Below are positions 1 through 9,143 of a DNA stretch of 45,446 bases, piece by piece. Each line of letters begins with the position of its first letter. Within the stretch, counting starts at the first letter, position 1. The position numbers were made by a program, and so were the translations under genes. Under the pieces are notes generated by a model. That model saw nothing but the letters and a program-made list of their open reading frames with translations, was not told where the DNA came from and ran no database searches. Source of the stretch: Alphaproteobacteria bacterium (GTDB lineage: Bacteria > Pseudomonadota > Alphaproteobacteria > CAAHEQ01 > UBA3637); NCBI GenBank assembly GCA_015062385.1, contig SUUT01000012.1, positions 1 to 45,446 of the forward strand, given 5' to 3'.

Positions 1-233
1 TAGGGACTTGGTAAATCTTCTTCAAATTCTTCCCACTCATACGGAACACCATCCGTTTGTGACACAAGGTTGATTTGTATCAACTTGATATCTTTGTAAA
101 CCTGATTCGCTTGATATTTATTAAATGTATAGCGGTATCCCCCGACTGCGACTATCGTTAACACCCCGATAACCGCTAATACGCCGAGCATTTCTATCAT
201 ACTGCGGCCTTGTTCATTCAGTTTGATTCGCAT
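1..233 (-). CDS. Prepilin-like protein, N-terminal part (runs off left edge)
   Basis: The reading frame opens at an ATG at 233 and stays open to the edge, giving about 77 residues. It begins with a type IV prepilin signal: a short basic leader ending in Gly, then RSMIEMLGVLAVIGVLTI. Glu lies at +5 of the predicted mature protein and a hydrophobic helix follows. Prepilin peptidase would be expected to cut after the Gly before RSM. The same N-terminus occurs in the genes at 28243 and 40969, so this is a third family member whose C-terminal modules are outside the window. A GAGAGGGG ribosome site precedes the ATG. Upstream lies the same leader repeat as the other two genes. Confidence 0.8.
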   Translation of the reverse strand, partial: MRIKLNEQGRSMIEMLGVLAVIGVLTIVAVGGYRYTFNKYQANQVYKDIKLIQINLVSQTDGVPYEWEEFEEDLPSP

Positions 234-239
234 ATTCCC

Positions 240-272
240 CTCTCTCGTCATACATTGCTTTATAAGAGAGAG
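240..272 (-). promoter_or_regulatory. Hairpin covering the ribosome binding site of the prepilin at 1-233
   Basis: In gene sense, CTCTCTC (272-266) pairs with GAGAGAG (246-240) across a 19-base loop. The 3' arm is the purine-rich ribosome site. The other two prepilin genes have a hairpin of different sequence at the same place. Confidence 0.45.
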
Positions 273-428
273 TATAAAAAAAGGGACCTTTTTTTCCCTA
301 TTCAAATCGGGAAAATCGGATTTTTACAAAAATGAAAGATTATTGTTTGACTTGAATAAGTTAATTAAAATTAAAAAAAATGCTAAAATGTGAAAAAAAG
401 TGTTGCATTTATACGTCCCTTTTTTTTC
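271..428 (-). repeat. Conserved prepilin leader element, copy A
   Basis: This is one of three related copies, each just upstream of a prepilin gene and in the same orientation relative to it (others at 28054-28205 and 42977-43128). In gene sense it starts with AAAAGGGACGTAT and ends with GGTCCCTTTTTTTATAC, so its ends form an inverted repeat (AAGGGAC / GTCCCTT). Inside are a conserved TTGCAACA-like block and T-rich tracts. An AGGGA-N8-TCCCT-T7 segment near the 3' end resembles a weak intrinsic terminator. Copy A is the most diverged. Confidence 0.7.
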
Positions 429-572
429 GGATACACCCCACCTCTCCACTAGCTGGTATAAGAGATATTACCCCTTTCAAACTTTATTCAGCGGTTCAAA
501 AATCTCACAAATACTACAAACAGAACGAATTATATCATCTTCTGTTCACATAACTCATATTATGAGAACTAC

Positions 573-606
573 AAAAAAACTATCGTTATGTAAACGATAG
601 TTTTTC
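573..606 (-). terminator. Rho-independent terminator after ftsH
   Basis: CTATCGTT (580-587) pairs with AACGATAG (593-600) over a 5-base loop. It is flanked by an A-run on one side and a T-run on the other, so it can work in both directions. It lies about 26 bases past the ftsH stop. Confidence 0.8.
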
Positions 607-631
607 TATAAGTAAATCAGAATCAAGTTGT

Positions 632-2599
632 TTAATTCTTCTTTTCATTTTTATCGGAATTATCCGATTTATCTGATTTTTCTTTTGTCTTTACAGGTGT
701 TGTTTTTTGAGATTTCCCCCTAAAAACCTTACCGACATTCGGCACTGTTTCACGAGCTTTCGCAACAACCTTTTCTTTTGTCTGGCGGATTTCTTTTCCA
801 TCCAACAGGTCCCGAATTTCTTCACCTGACAATGTTTCAAATTCAATTAATCCATTTGCCAATGTGTCTAATTCATGTTTAAATTCCGTTAAAATTGAAC
901 GTGTTTTTACATAAGCGGCATCAATGATTTTACGAATTTCATCATCCACTTTTTGAGCCGTTGCATCAGACATATTTTTTCTTTTGGAAATACTATATCC
1001 CAAAAACACTTCATCTTGCGGTTCATCATAGGCAATCGGACCTAATTCATCACTCATACCCCATTCACTGACCATTTTACGAGCAATCGTAGTGGCTACC
1101 TGTATATCATTACTGGCTCCGGTTGATACCCCTTCTTTACCTAAAATCATTTCTTCGGCAATACGACCGGCAAATAAAATACTTAACCGTGATTTTAAAT
1201 ATGTCATACTTTGAGAATATTTATCTTTTTCAGGCAACTGCATTGTCACACCCAATGCACGCCCCCTTGGAATAATTGTCACTTTATGCAAGGGATCCGA
1301 TTCCGGTAAATGCAATGACACAATCGCATGACCAGCTTCATGATAAGCCGTCATCCGCTTTTCAGCATCATCCATTACCATGGATTTACGTTCCGAACCC
1401 ATCATCACTTTATCCTTTGCATCTTCAAATTCCTGCATCGTTACCACTGTTTTATTTCGGCGTGCTGCCAATAAGGCGGCCTCATTAACCAAGTTAGCCA
1501 AATCGGCCCCTGAAAATCCGGGAGTACCCCGAGCGATAACCGGCAAATCAACATTTGGTGCCAATGGTACTTTTTTAATGTGAACGTTTAAAATCGCCTC
1601 ACGACCTTTAATATCCGGATTGGAAACAACAATTTGTCTGTCAAAACGTCCCGGTCGTAATAATGCCGGATCCAATACATCAGGTCTGTTTGTTGCGGCA
1701 ATTAAAATAATACCGGAATTTTCTTCAAATCCATCCATTTCAACCAACAACTGATTGAGTGTTTGCTCCCGTTCATCATTACCACCACCCAAACCGGCTC
1801 CCCGATGACGACCGACCGCATCAATTTCATCCACAAAAACAATACATGGAGCAGCTTTTTTAGCCTGTTCAAACATATCCCGTACACGAGAAGCCCCAAC
1901 ACCGACAAACATTTCCACAAAATCCGAACCGGAAATACTGAAAAACGGCACATTAGCTTCTCCGGCAATTGCCCGAGCCAATAACGTTTTCCCTGTTCCC
2001 GGAGGGCCAACTAATAAAGCACCTTTTGGAATTTTTCCGCCTAAACGCTGAAATTTAACAGGAGCTTTTAAGAAATCAACAATTTCATGTAATTCCTCTT
2101 TTGCTTCATCAATACCGGCAACATCCGCAAACGTCACTTTATCTTTACCTTCCATTAAACGGGCTTTTGATTTACCGAAATTCATAGCTTTTCCGTTACT
2201 GGATGCCATCTGTTTCATCATAACAATCCATAAACCGGCAAACAACAAAATCGGGGCCCAAGAAATTAAGCTAACTAACCACCCCGAACTGCCATCTTCA
2301 CTCGGAACGGCTGTAATTGCCACATTATTTTTTTGCAATAACGGAATTAAACCGGCATCATTTGGAGCATAACTTTCATATTTTTCACCGGTCTGTTTTT
2401 CTCCTGTTAAGGATTGGTCTTGAATTTTAACTGTTTTTATTTCTCCTTTTTCAACAGCAGATACAAATTCGGAAAACGTTAATTTATTTTCTTTTCCGAC
2501 AGTACCGTTTGGTGCAGAAATTTGTGCAATTGTCATTACAACAAAAATAATAACTGCCCACAACAGTAAATTACGTCCAAAATTATTTTGTTTTTTCAT
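632..2599 (-). CDS. ftsH: ATP-dependent zinc metalloprotease FtsH
   Basis: Membrane-anchored AAA+ protease that degrades misfolded membrane proteins and short-lived regulators. At 655 residues it has the usual length. Two transmembrane helices (about 11-27 and 107-128) flank a periplasmic domain. The AAA module has Walker A GPPGTGKT at 198-205 and Walker B IVFVDEID at 253-260, followed by the second region of homology ([20 protein letters not shown]). The zinc-protease signature HEAGH is at 420-424. The C-terminal tail is Lys/Asp-rich and low in complexity. The start lies 7 bases past the tilS stop, in the cpoB-tilS-ftsH order known from alphaproteobacteria. It is the last gene before the terminator at 573-606. 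Confidence 0.98.
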   Translation of the reverse strand: MKKQNNFGRNLLLWAVIIFVVMTIAQISAPNGTVGKENKLTFSEFVSAVEKGEIKTVKIQDQSLTGEKQTGEKYESYAPNDAGLIPLLQKNNVAITAVPSEDGSSGWLVSLISWAPILLFAGLWIVMMKQMASSNGKAMNFGKSKARLMEGKDKVTFADVAGIDEAKEELHEIVDFLKAPVKFQRLGGKIPKGALLVGPPGTGKTLLARAIAGEANVPFFSISGSDFVEMFVGVGASRVRDMFEQAKKAAPCIVFVDEIDAVGRHRGAGLGGGNDEREQTLNQLLVEMDGFEENSGIILIAATNRPDVLDPALLRPGRFDRQIVVSNPDIKGREAILNVHIKKVPLAPNVDLPVIARGTPGFSGADLANLVNEAALLAARRNKTVVTMQEFEDAKDKVMMGSERKSMVMDDAEKRMTAYHEAGHAIVSLHLPESDPLHKVTIIPRGRALGVTMQLPEKDKYSQSMTYLKSRLSILFAGRIAEEMILGKEGVSTGASNDIQVATTIARKMVSEWGMSDELGPIAYDEPQDEVFLGYSISKRKNMSDATAQKVDDEIRKIIDAAYVKTRSILTEFKHELDTLANGLIEFETLSGEEIRDLLDGKEIRQTKEKVVAKARETVPNVGKVFRGKSQKTTPVKTKEKSDKSDNSDKNEKKN

Positions 2600-2606
2600 T
2601 TTTTTA

Positions 2607-3824
2607 CTATCCTTGATTACATTTTAAAAATTCAATTCTAACAGATGAATCGTTCTTTTCCTTATAGTCAATCTGAACTATTTTTTCAAGTTCTTTTTCA
2701 ATAAAAACTGCCGGAAAAGATTTTTGAATGATTGCCGGAATATTTTCTAATTTTTTCTTTGGCATGCCCGATTTAATAATACAATCCGTTAATGCAGAAA
2801 CTTTAAATCTATCCCAAACAATGGTTTCGCCGACTTTTAATTTTTTTTCACTTGCCATCAAATTATTCTCTTTTCCAATATACAACCCTAATTTATGCGG
2901 CACAAAAATACAATTTCCCAATGTTGCGTGACATGGTAACTGTTCACACAAATTTTCAACAGATTTAAGGGACACTTGTTTTTCTGATTGACCGATAATT
3001 TGAATTAAATACAAGATAATCCGAATTTTGATTTCTTCCGGTAAAAATTCCCATTTTTCAACAGGTAACCGAGCAAACCCCCGAAAATCAATCCATACAT
3101 ATTTATCAATAAAAGTTTGTGTGTACTCATTTAATGCTTTATCCGCCCGATGTAATCGTTGCATTGTTTGTGTTAAAGCCTTTAAGGAAATTCCCTTTTC
3201 TGCCAATAGGGGTAAAAATTTTCGCCATTTAACACGCTCGTACCGTTCATCTGTATTCATTTCGTCTTCAAACCAGCTTATTTGATGTGCATTTAAAGTA
3301 TCCGTTAAATCTTGTTTCGGAACAGATAAAAATGGACGATTGATTTTTAACCCATTCCGAATAGATTGCATTTTCATACCAACTAGCCCATTTAATCCAG
3401 TACTTTTTGCCAACCGCAGTAAAAATGTTTCAGCCTGATCTGATTGATGATGTGCTAAAAACAAATCACAAATCTGATGTTGCTGACAATAATCGGTTAA
3501 TAAATCATATCGCACTTGACGGGCATATACTTCTAATCCACTTTCGGGAATGGGTTTTTGATTGGTTAAAACAACATGATGAATATTTTTTTGTGTTAAA
3601 AAACAATGAACCGCTTCGGCTTCCTGACAAGCAACAGCTCTTAAATTATGGTTAACGGTTATGGCGGTTAATTCAATTTTGTGTTTTTGAGCCCATTCTG
3701 ATAACAAAAGTGTTAAGCATAAACTATCAGCTCCACCGGAAACACCAACGGCAATATGCATACCACTTGATAAAACAAATGGTTGCATTAATTTATCAAA
3801 ATCATCCAAGTTCAATACAGACAT
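2607..3824 (-). CDS. tilS: tRNA(Ile)-lysidine synthase
   Basis: Makes lysidine at the wobble C of the tRNA(Ile) CAU anticodon using ATP and lysine, so that the tRNA reads AUA and accepts isoleucine. The PP-loop GVSGGADS is at residues 28-35. Family motifs such as [18 protein letters not shown] and GLNGLVGM follow, then the TilS substrate-binding and C-terminal domains. At 405 residues it has the usual length. It starts 16 bases after the cpoB stop and ends in TAG just before ftsH, so the three genes are probably one transcript. Confidence 0.93.
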   Translation of the reverse strand: MSVLNLDDFDKLMQPFVLSSGMHIAVGVSGGADSLCLTLLLSEWAQKHKIELTAITVNHNLRAVACQEAEAVHCFLTQKNIHHVVLTNQKPIPESGLEVYARQVRYDLLTDYCQQHQICDLFLAHHQSDQAETFLLRLAKSTGLNGLVGMKMQSIRNGLKINRPFLSVPKQDLTDTLNAHQISWFEDEMNTDERYERVKWRKFLPLLAEKGISLKALTQTMQRLHRADKALNEYTQTFIDKYVWIDFRGFARLPVEKWEFLPEEIKIRIILYLIQIIGQSEKQVSLKSVENLCEQLPCHATLGNCIFVPHKLGLYIGKENNLMASEKKLKVGETIVWDRFKVSALTDCIIKSGMPKKKLENIPAIIQKSFPAVFIEKELEKIVQIDYKEKNDSSVRIEFLKCNQG

Positions 3825-3840
3825 TTAAAAATAAAACACC

Positions 3841-4644
3841 TTATTTACAAGACAGCTTTTTAGCTTCGGCTTTTGCCCGATTTTTCACTGTTTGAGAAGC
3901 TTTTGGAAATTCACTGCTTAAAGAAGTAAATGCCGTACAAGCATCCTGTTTCCGTCCCAATTTATTCATACTTAATCCTAATTTTAACAAATTATCCGGT
4001 GCTTTGGAATTCTTTTTATACTTTGTAAATCCATCTGCAAAAATACCGACAGCTTGTTCAAATTTACCTCGAGCATAATATGTTTCACCCAACCAATAAT
4101 TAGCATTACCGACCAAATCTGATTTAGGATATTTCTTCATAAATGAAGTAAAACCGGCTTCTGCGGTTTTATAATCGCCTTTTTTCATTGCAGCATATGC
4201 TTTATCATAAGCAGCCTGTATTTCTTTGGGATTACTTTTTACTGATGTAGAAGTAACTGCTTTTGTATTTTTGGATTCGGCAACCGCCTTTTCTGCCATA
4301 GAAAAACGCACATCAATATCGGCATTCATTTTATTTAATTTATCTTCCAACTGCTTTTGAGCATATTCCAACTGTTCAACTTTTGCCGTTAACTGTTGAA
4401 TAACTTCCTGTTGCGAAGTAATTTGCGTATATAATCCATCCAAAGAAGAGGTATCAATCGCTGATGTGTTTTTTGATGAATTACCGGCTCCGGTATAAAA
4501 CTTACGTTGTAATGACATAACATCTTTTTCCAAGCGTTCTACTTTATCATACAAAATTTCATTTTGTGTATCGGACAAAGCCCACACAACATTTGTGGAA
4601 AACAAAACGGAAAATAACAATATATATGATAATGAATAACGCAT
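3841..4644 (-). CDS. cpoB: Cell division coordinator CpoB (YbgF family)
   Basis: Periplasmic TPR protein that works with the Tol-Pal complex to coordinate outer-membrane constriction with septal peptidoglycan synthesis. From the ATG at 4644 the protein has 267 residues with a signal peptide ending near VVWA. A coiled coil follows (dense Gln/Leu/Lys/Glu heptads, for trimerisation), then a C-terminal set of TPR repeats including YPKSDLVGNANYWLGETYYA, the hallmark of this family. This start was preferred because AAGGAAGG lies 6 bases upstream. An in-frame ATG at 4668 would add 8 residues but has no ribosome site. The usual tol-pal genes are not upstream here; the neighbour is a divergent DUF805 gene. 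Confidence 0.9.
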   Translation of the reverse strand: MRYSLSYILLFSVLFSTNVVWALSDTQNEILYDKVERLEKDVMSLQRKFYTGAGNSSKNTSAIDTSSLDGLYTQITSQQEVIQQLTAKVEQLEYAQKQLEDKLNKMNADIDVRFSMAEKAVAESKNTKAVTSTSVKSNPKEIQAAYDKAYAAMKKGDYKTAEAGFTSFMKKYPKSDLVGNANYWLGETYYARGKFEQAVGIFADGFTKYKKNSKAPDNLLKLGLSMNKLGRKQDACTAFTSLSSEFPKASQTVKNRAKAEAKKLSCK

Positions 4645-4678
4645 AATAAACCTTCCTTTATAAAACATTTTATTCTTT

Positions 4679-4709
4679 ATAATAAAGGCTATTTTTATAA
4701 AATTGTCAA
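4679..4709 (-). promoter_or_regulatory. Candidate promoter of cpoB-tilS-ftsH
   Basis: TTGACA (4709-4704) and TATTAT (4684-4679) are 19 bases apart, pointing at cpoB. The spacing is long. A second TTGACA at 4741-4736 on the same strand makes the exact promoter uncertain. Confidence 0.4.
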
Positions 4710-4766
4710 ATAAAAAATCAAGACAAATATCTGGTTGTCAATTCTTTTTTTGATAAAAATATAGGC

Positions 4767-4796
4767 TTGACAAACAACCGACAAAGGAAGTATTAT
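4767..4796 (+). promoter_or_regulatory. Sigma-70-type promoter of the DUF805 gene
   Basis: TTGACA (4767-4772) and TATTAT (4791-4796) are 18 bases apart, about 30 bases before the start codon. Confidence 0.6.
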
Positions 4797-4825
4797 TATT
4801 TATTCTGTTACGAATTGGAGATGTC

Positions 4826-5296
4826 ATGCATAATATTAATTTTGTCGATTCATTTGTTTCTTATTGGCAACACTGGCTTAATTGGAATGGCCGTATAACT
4901 CGTTTGGAATTTTGGTTTGCTCAACTGGGAATGTTTCTTGTTTTTTTTATTTTAAAAGCATTTAACGTTCCATCTATATATTCCTCTTTATTATTTTTGG
5001 CTAATATTCTTCCTTTCATTGCAGCTACGGTTCGTCGCTTGCACGATATCGGCAAAAGTGCACATACGCTGTGGATTGTTCCGCTTTCCCTGTTTTTGTT
5101 TTTCGTTTGTTTAGCTCTTTTATTTGCCGTTTTGGACTATATGGGTATTGTGTTTCCCGTTTTACAAAAAATACATTCTGTTATTTTTGTTTTAGGCGGA
5201 TACATACTTGTTTTTATTATCCCGATTATCGGATTCGTTGCCGGATTTATACCATCACAACGAAAAGTAAACAAATATGGGGCTCCGAAAATATAA
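4826..5296 (+). CDS. DUF805 family inner-membrane protein
   Basis: A 156-residue protein with four likely membrane helices. It carries the DUF805 pattern: an aromatic N-terminus (YWQHWLNWNGRITRLEFW) and a cytoplasmic RRLHDIGKSA motif between helices two and three. The function of the family is not established; members resemble YhaH of E. coli. A GGAG site lies 5 bases before the ATG, with a good promoter upstream. It is transcribed alone, divergent from cpoB, and converges on the P-loop protein at 5313 with a 16-base gap. Confidence 0.85.
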   Translation: MHNINFVDSFVSYWQHWLNWNGRITRLEFWFAQLGMFLVFFILKAFNVPSIYSSLLFLANILPFIAATVRRLHDIGKSAHTLWIVPLSLFLFFVCLALLFAVLDYMGIVFPVLQKIHSVIFVLGGYILVFIIPIIGFVAGFIPSQRKVNKYGAPKI

Positions 5297-5312
5297 AAAG
5301 CCACTCTGATTT

Positions 5313-5777
5313 TTAAAAATTATTAATTCTGATTACATTTTCATCAGCCGTTGGTTCCTCAAACTTTTTTTTAAGATTTTCAAATTGCTTTAAATTATAT
5401 TCTGCAATCTTTCCTTGCCGAAGGGATAATCGTTTTTTTAAAATTTCATCCGGTGCATAAATATAATATAAAATTGCATCTGCTCCCAGTATTTTAGCTT
5501 GTTCTTTAGCTGTGTCCCGACTAACTCTTGTCCAAAATCCCATATCAATAATAACATCTTTGTTTATTTGAGCATAAACAGCCGTCTGTTCCCAGATAGC
5601 AGAAATTGTTTTTGCAAAACATTTATCCCAATTTTGTTCGCATTCTTGCTTTGAAAACAAATCAAAACACAATTTATCCGGATTTAAATGAATTGCTCCC
5701 GTTTGTACTGATAGCTGCTGACTGACAGTTGTTTTGCCTGCCCCTAAAAAACCACACATTAAATAGAGTCTAGACAT
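5313..5777 (-). CDS. Small P-loop kinase-like ATP-binding protein (AAA_33/zeta-like)
   Basis: A 154-residue protein with Walker A GFLGAGKT at residues 9-16. A DVIIDMGFWTR segment and a LxxRQGK-type lid follow, as in single-domain nucleotide or sugar kinases and zeta-toxin-like proteins. The substrate cannot be told from sequence. Its ATG directly follows the stop of the interrupted gene at 5778-6026, whose last codons supply the ribosome site (CCGGAG). Translation is therefore probably coupled to the HEPN-motif gene upstream. That linkage suggests a modifier or antitoxin-like partner, which is inference; a stand-alone metabolic kinase is possible. Confidence 0.65.
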   Translation of the reverse strand: MSRLYLMCGFLGAGKTTVSQQLSVQTGAIHLNPDKLCFDLFSKQECEQNWDKCFAKTISAIWEQTAVYAQINKDVIIDMGFWTRVSRDTAKEQAKILGADAILYYIYAPDEILKKRLSLRQGKIAEYNLKQFENLKKKFEEPTADENVIRINNF

Positions 5778-6026
5778 TTATTTTTCTCCGGCAATTCCAA
5801 AAACAATTTTTAAATTGTAACATTTTTTACTTTTTATTTCAAATCCGTTTTGGAAAAAAACAAAAACTTTTTTCAATATCCAACATCGAAAATAATATCG
5901 TTTATTTTTTAATCGAACTACTTTTCTACACCGAATTTCCGTTCCGTCATCCCGTTCAATCTCAACACTTCATCCCAAACCAAATTTATTATTATCAAAA
6001 TCTAAACCCGATTCGATATAAATCAT
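5778..6026 (-). pseudogene. 82-codon gene interrupted by one in-frame UGA (codon 19)
   Basis: The frame starts at an ATG immediately after the stop of the 634-residue gene, with ATGGAG as ribosome site. It ends at a TAA immediately before the ATG of the P-loop gene. Apart from one UGA (plus-strand 5970-5972) it is open throughout. Translation reads MIYIESGLDFDNNKFGLG, UGA, then SVEIERDDGTEIRCRK and a basic, aromatic segment ending FGIAGEK. A tryptophan codon at that position would fit. The exact junctions on both sides argue that this was, or is, a real gene. No homologue was recognised. It may be a recent nonsense mutation, a sequencing error or read-through. Confidence 0.6.
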
Positions 6027-7931
6027 TTATTCTCCATTGCTTTTCGTTTTTAACTGTTTACACGGAGGAATAGGCGTTCCGGCAATCCATGTTGATACCA
6101 ATCCCTGCATAATCGTACGACGGGGATTATCCGATGGTTGTTGCAAGGCTTTATCAATATTCATTAAAAATGGATTTAAATCTTGTTCATGATAATAAGT
6201 ATTATTTTGAAGTGATTCATTGCTTAAAAACATAGATTGAAATGTTTGAGTAAACATATATAAATCTTGTAATAATTGACGATTTAATGGCTCTTTGCTT
6301 TGTGCTTGTTTTGCTTGAAATGCTGTTTCAAAAATGTCTTTATCCGGATCATTTTCCAATGAAATATTTAAAAACGGATATGTCTTTTTTAAATCTATAC
6401 CAGATGACTTTTGAGAATTTCCGGCATATCCAAAATAATAATCATGTAAGCACTCTCCGTATTTCTGTTCAATGATTTTCGAAATTTTTTCAATAATCGG
6501 TCGAACTTCCCAACTTATTTCCTGTGCTTGTTTAGCCAATTCCTTATCAATTTTTACATGACACAATGTATTTCTTAACTGTGCCGCCACTGCTAATTTT
6601 TTATTTTCATCTGCCGTAATCATTCCCAATTTTAAAAACACATCCGGTTGATTGGGATTCAAGTTCCCTTTTGTAATACAAATTTCTCTCAATGCTTTTC
6701 GGGCATCCATTAATAAAATAAGCGGTCTGACATCATAAACACGATCTTCATGTATCGTAGCTATTTTATTTTTAATATCCGCTTCACTTTTATTTAACAA
6801 CTTTGCCAAACAGGTAACCATATCCGAAACAAAATCCGTTAAATAATTAACGGTATTCGGATTATTCGTTTTATCGCCCAGAAATCTGAAATTATATTCC
6901 ACCGGATGAGCCAATTGATCCCGAATCGCCAAATATGTTTTCATCCGATTAATTTCATCTGCCGAAAACAATTGAGTCAATCCGTTAATTTTATTAACAT
7001 TATCAAAAACATTGGTATTAATCGGCAATCCGGATTTTTGTTTCAATTGTTGAACAATTGAACAAAATAATTCTATTGAAAGCAATCCATATTGCTCTAA
7101 AAATTTCTCGTATGTGTATTTTGCACATTCTAACTGTCTTTTTTTACTTTCTTCATCTAAAATTTTCTGTGAACAATTTTGACCGTTTTTTTGATAAATC
7201 TCTTGTGCAAACGCAATCATATAAAATATGTTATCAATAAGAACCTGATTTTTATATACATATTCAGACAAACTTTCATTTGTTAAAAATTTAGAACGAA
7301 TCATCAAATTATCATTAATCCAAATTTGATGATGTACCGGCTTAGGCGGTTTTTGTTGTGAAAGTAATACATCCACTTGACTTTGTCCTGCCTGTCGCCC
7401 TAATTTATGCGTATGCCAAATCGGTCCGACAGATTGCAACAACCAATAATGTTTTAAATAAAGCGTTTGTTCAAAAGGAACTTTAATGTGCGAACCAAAT
7501 AAATTAATTTTTCCTGCAGAATCATAAGAACGTGCCTCTTTTTTTTGTGATGCGACAACAATTTCAAAATTATCCAATAATACCGTTTTTTTCACAGCTG
7601 TTTTGGCAGCACTTTTATTATCTGCCACCCGATAAATGTTATACGGAATACCCTGACTTAACACGTTCATTTGGGACTCATAAAATTTTTGCAAATGTGG
7701 ATTCGTGGTTTTATTTAATGCTTTTCTTAATTCACCAATTTGAGTTCGTATATTTTTAGAAAAACTTTGAAACTGATTGGCAACAACATCGACAAAAGTG
7801 TTATAATCCGTTATATTTTGAATCGGTTGATAATTTTTGATTAAATAAGAATATTGGGCTAAATTATAACAAAGCAACTCAAACAAGTCAGGAATATTTA
7901 CATTCGGAAATACATTATTTTTTTTTGCCAT
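6027..7931 (-). CDS. Unknown protein with two HEPN-type Rx4H motifs
   Basis: A 634-residue, mostly helical protein with no signal peptide or membrane segment; I do not recognise the family. Two motifs fit the HEPN ribonuclease active site (R, then N/D/H, then three residues, then H): RDQLAH at 337-342 and RNTLCH at 453-458. They are 116 residues apart, about one HEPN domain, and each sits in a helix-like context (LAIRDQLAHPVEY, AAQLRNTLCHVKID). This suggests a double-HEPN protein such as those in toxin-antitoxin and anti-phage systems. It is first in a coupled trio with the interrupted gene and the P-loop kinase, under a perfect-consensus promoter. A non-catalytic HEPN protein is also possible. 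Confidence 0.6.
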   Translation of the reverse strand: MAKKNNVFPNVNIPDLFELLCYNLAQYSYLIKNYQPIQNITDYNTFVDVVANQFQSFSKNIRTQIGELRKALNKTTNPHLQKFYESQMNVLSQGIPYNIYRVADNKSAAKTAVKKTVLLDNFEIVVASQKKEARSYDSAGKINLFGSHIKVPFEQTLYLKHYWLLQSVGPIWHTHKLGRQAGQSQVDVLLSQQKPPKPVHHQIWINDNLMIRSKFLTNESLSEYVYKNQVLIDNIFYMIAFAQEIYQKNGQNCSQKILDEESKKRQLECAKYTYEKFLEQYGLLSIELFCSIVQQLKQKSGLPINTNVFDNVNKINGLTQLFSADEINRMKTYLAIRDQLAHPVEYNFRFLGDKTNNPNTVNYLTDFVSDMVTCLAKLLNKSEADIKNKIATIHEDRVYDVRPLILLMDARKALREICITKGNLNPNQPDVFLKLGMITADENKKLAVAAQLRNTLCHVKIDKELAKQAQEISWEVRPIIEKISKIIEQKYGECLHDYYFGYAGNSQKSSGIDLKKTYPFLNISLENDPDKDIFETAFQAKQAQSKEPLNRQLLQDLYMFTQTFQSMFLSNESLQNNTYYHEQDLNPFLMNIDKALQQPSDNPRRTIMQGLVSTWIAGTPIPPCKQLKTKSNGE

Positions 7932-7959
7932 TTTTCACTCTTTATTAAAAATTCCCACA

Positions 7960-7988
7960 ATTATATCAAATTGTTTTATTTTTGTCAA
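7960..7988 (-). promoter_or_regulatory. Perfect-consensus sigma-70 promoter of the HEPN-motif operon
   Basis: TTGACA (7988-7983) and TATAAT (7965-7960) are exactly 17 bases apart. It lies about 30 bases before the start codon and is the strongest promoter match seen in the window. Confidence 0.8.
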
Positions 7989-8138
7989 TATAATTGTCAT
8001 ATACATTATCATTTCTAACCATACACATCGACTTAAGGATACTTATTTTACATTTGACATAAAAGTATGTTTTATACACAAAAGAATTAAAAAAAATAAA
8101 TATCAGACAAACTGTACGGATAATTCTTTAATTAATAC

Positions 8139-8167
8139 TTGTTCTTTATTTAAATTTGTGCTACAAT
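8139..8167 (+). promoter_or_regulatory. Promoter of the gene at 8190
   Basis: TTGTTC (8139-8144) and TACAAT (8162-8167) are 17 bases apart. The predicted transcript would start near 8174. That excludes the in-frame ATG at 8166 as the start and supports the ATG at 8190. Confidence 0.65.
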
Positions 8168-8189
8168 GCATTTAGAAAAGGAGGATACG

Positions 8190-9131
8190 ATGACTGCCGA
8201 AGCACCTAAAAAAGATATTCCGGAACGGGATTTAGCAGATGAAACACCTTTAATTGAGGCTGAAAAAAAAGCAACAAAAGAGGAAGAACAAACTGTTTCC
8301 GAAAAAAAACTTTCTGAAAAACAAGAGGAACAAGTATCTTTGGAAGTACAACAACAGATGGATGATACTGAAAAAGAACAAGCAACTAAAAAGAAGGCAG
8401 CATCTATTCCGGCACACTCTTTACTTCCATACATTCAAGAAACGGTTAACGGTATCCGTTCAATAAAAGATTTTAATGTTGAAGCAAAAAAAATAGATTG
8501 GATTAAATTATTTCACGACTCCGGTTTTTCACATATCGAAAAAGCATTCAAAAACAGCAAAGCAGAAGATTTCGCTTTTGATCTTTTTGCCGGTGTTTTG
8601 GTCGGAACACTTCAAATAATGCATGATTACATGAAGCAATCTTATAACAACATGAAAGAAGCTCAACAAAAAACGCAGGAAAATAGAGATAAATCCATTA
8701 AGGAAAAATTATCGGCACATAAAACATCTCTTCCGCAATTAGCTTCTCGAGTGGCATATTGGACACAACATTTTTTAATGGATGAACACATGCTCCCGCA
8801 CAATGAGGATGGGTCTATTAGAAAAACAAAACTGACGCCCCATGAAAAAGCAAATTATAAAAAATATAAATTTGCACATAATTTACCAACAACTTCGGAT
8901 GGTTCTTTTGATTTTAATAAATTCTCATGGAATCAAAAACGTATATTTGCGGGTTGGGTATTAAAATATGCCACCCAAAATCCTCAATTTAAACAATACG
9001 TTGAATCAATGATGGAAGCAGCCGTCACAGATGCTGAATTAAAAGAATTAGGACGCAATGCTCGTACATTGATTAAACGCAATAGAGCTCCGGTATATAC
9101 CCCCAATCAACAACATGCTTTGGCGGCTTAG
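8190..9131 (+). CDS. Unknown charged, coiled-coil-rich protein
   Basis: A 313-residue protein of unrecognised family. About the first 75 residues are very rich in Glu, Lys and Gln and probably disordered or coiled coil. A more ordered helical region follows, with a hydrophobic stretch (FAFDLFAGVLVGTLQIMHDY) that may be amphipathic rather than membrane-spanning, then a basic C-terminal part. There is no signal peptide. The start at 8190 was chosen because AAAAGGAGG lies just upstream and because the promoter overlaps the alternative ATG at 8166. It ends in TAG 12 bases before rlmA and probably shares its transcript. Absence of homology, together with a secretion operon nearby, would be compatible with an effector, but nothing in the sequence shows that. 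Confidence 0.75.
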   Translation: MTAEAPKKDIPERDLADETPLIEAEKKATKEEEQTVSEKKLSEKQEEQVSLEVQQQMDDTEKEQATKKKAASIPAHSLLPYIQETVNGIRSIKDFNVEAKKIDWIKLFHDSGFSHIEKAFKNSKAEDFAFDLFAGVLVGTLQIMHDYMKQSYNNMKEAQQKTQENRDKSIKEKLSAHKTSLPQLASRVAYWTQHFLMDEHMLPHNEDGSIRKTKLTPHEKANYKKYKFAHNLPTTSDGSFDFNKFSWNQKRIFAGWVLKYATQNPQFKQYVESMMEAAVTDAELKELGRNARTLIKRNRAPVYTPNQQHALAA

Positions 9132-9143
9132 TTTGAGTGTAAA

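Noticed and set aside
400-600. 66-codon ORF upstream of the left prepilin
   Set aside because: It overlaps the conserved leader element and the ftsH terminator and has no ribosome site.
5970-5972. UGA reassigned to Trp in this genome
   Set aside because: No intact gene here ends in UGA, and UGA sits where Trp would fit in the 5778-6026 gene and in the 9990-10880 remnant. However, the Trp codons checked in intact, full-length genes are UGG, and an AT-rich genome with reassigned UGA would use UGA widely and break many standard frames. TGG-to-TGA decay explains the remnants better.
6027-7931. A compact Cas13-like effector, because of two Rx4H motifs
   Set aside because: It has no CRISPR array or Cas genes nearby, is shorter than known Cas13 proteins, and the two motifs are only 116 residues apart rather than at opposite ends.
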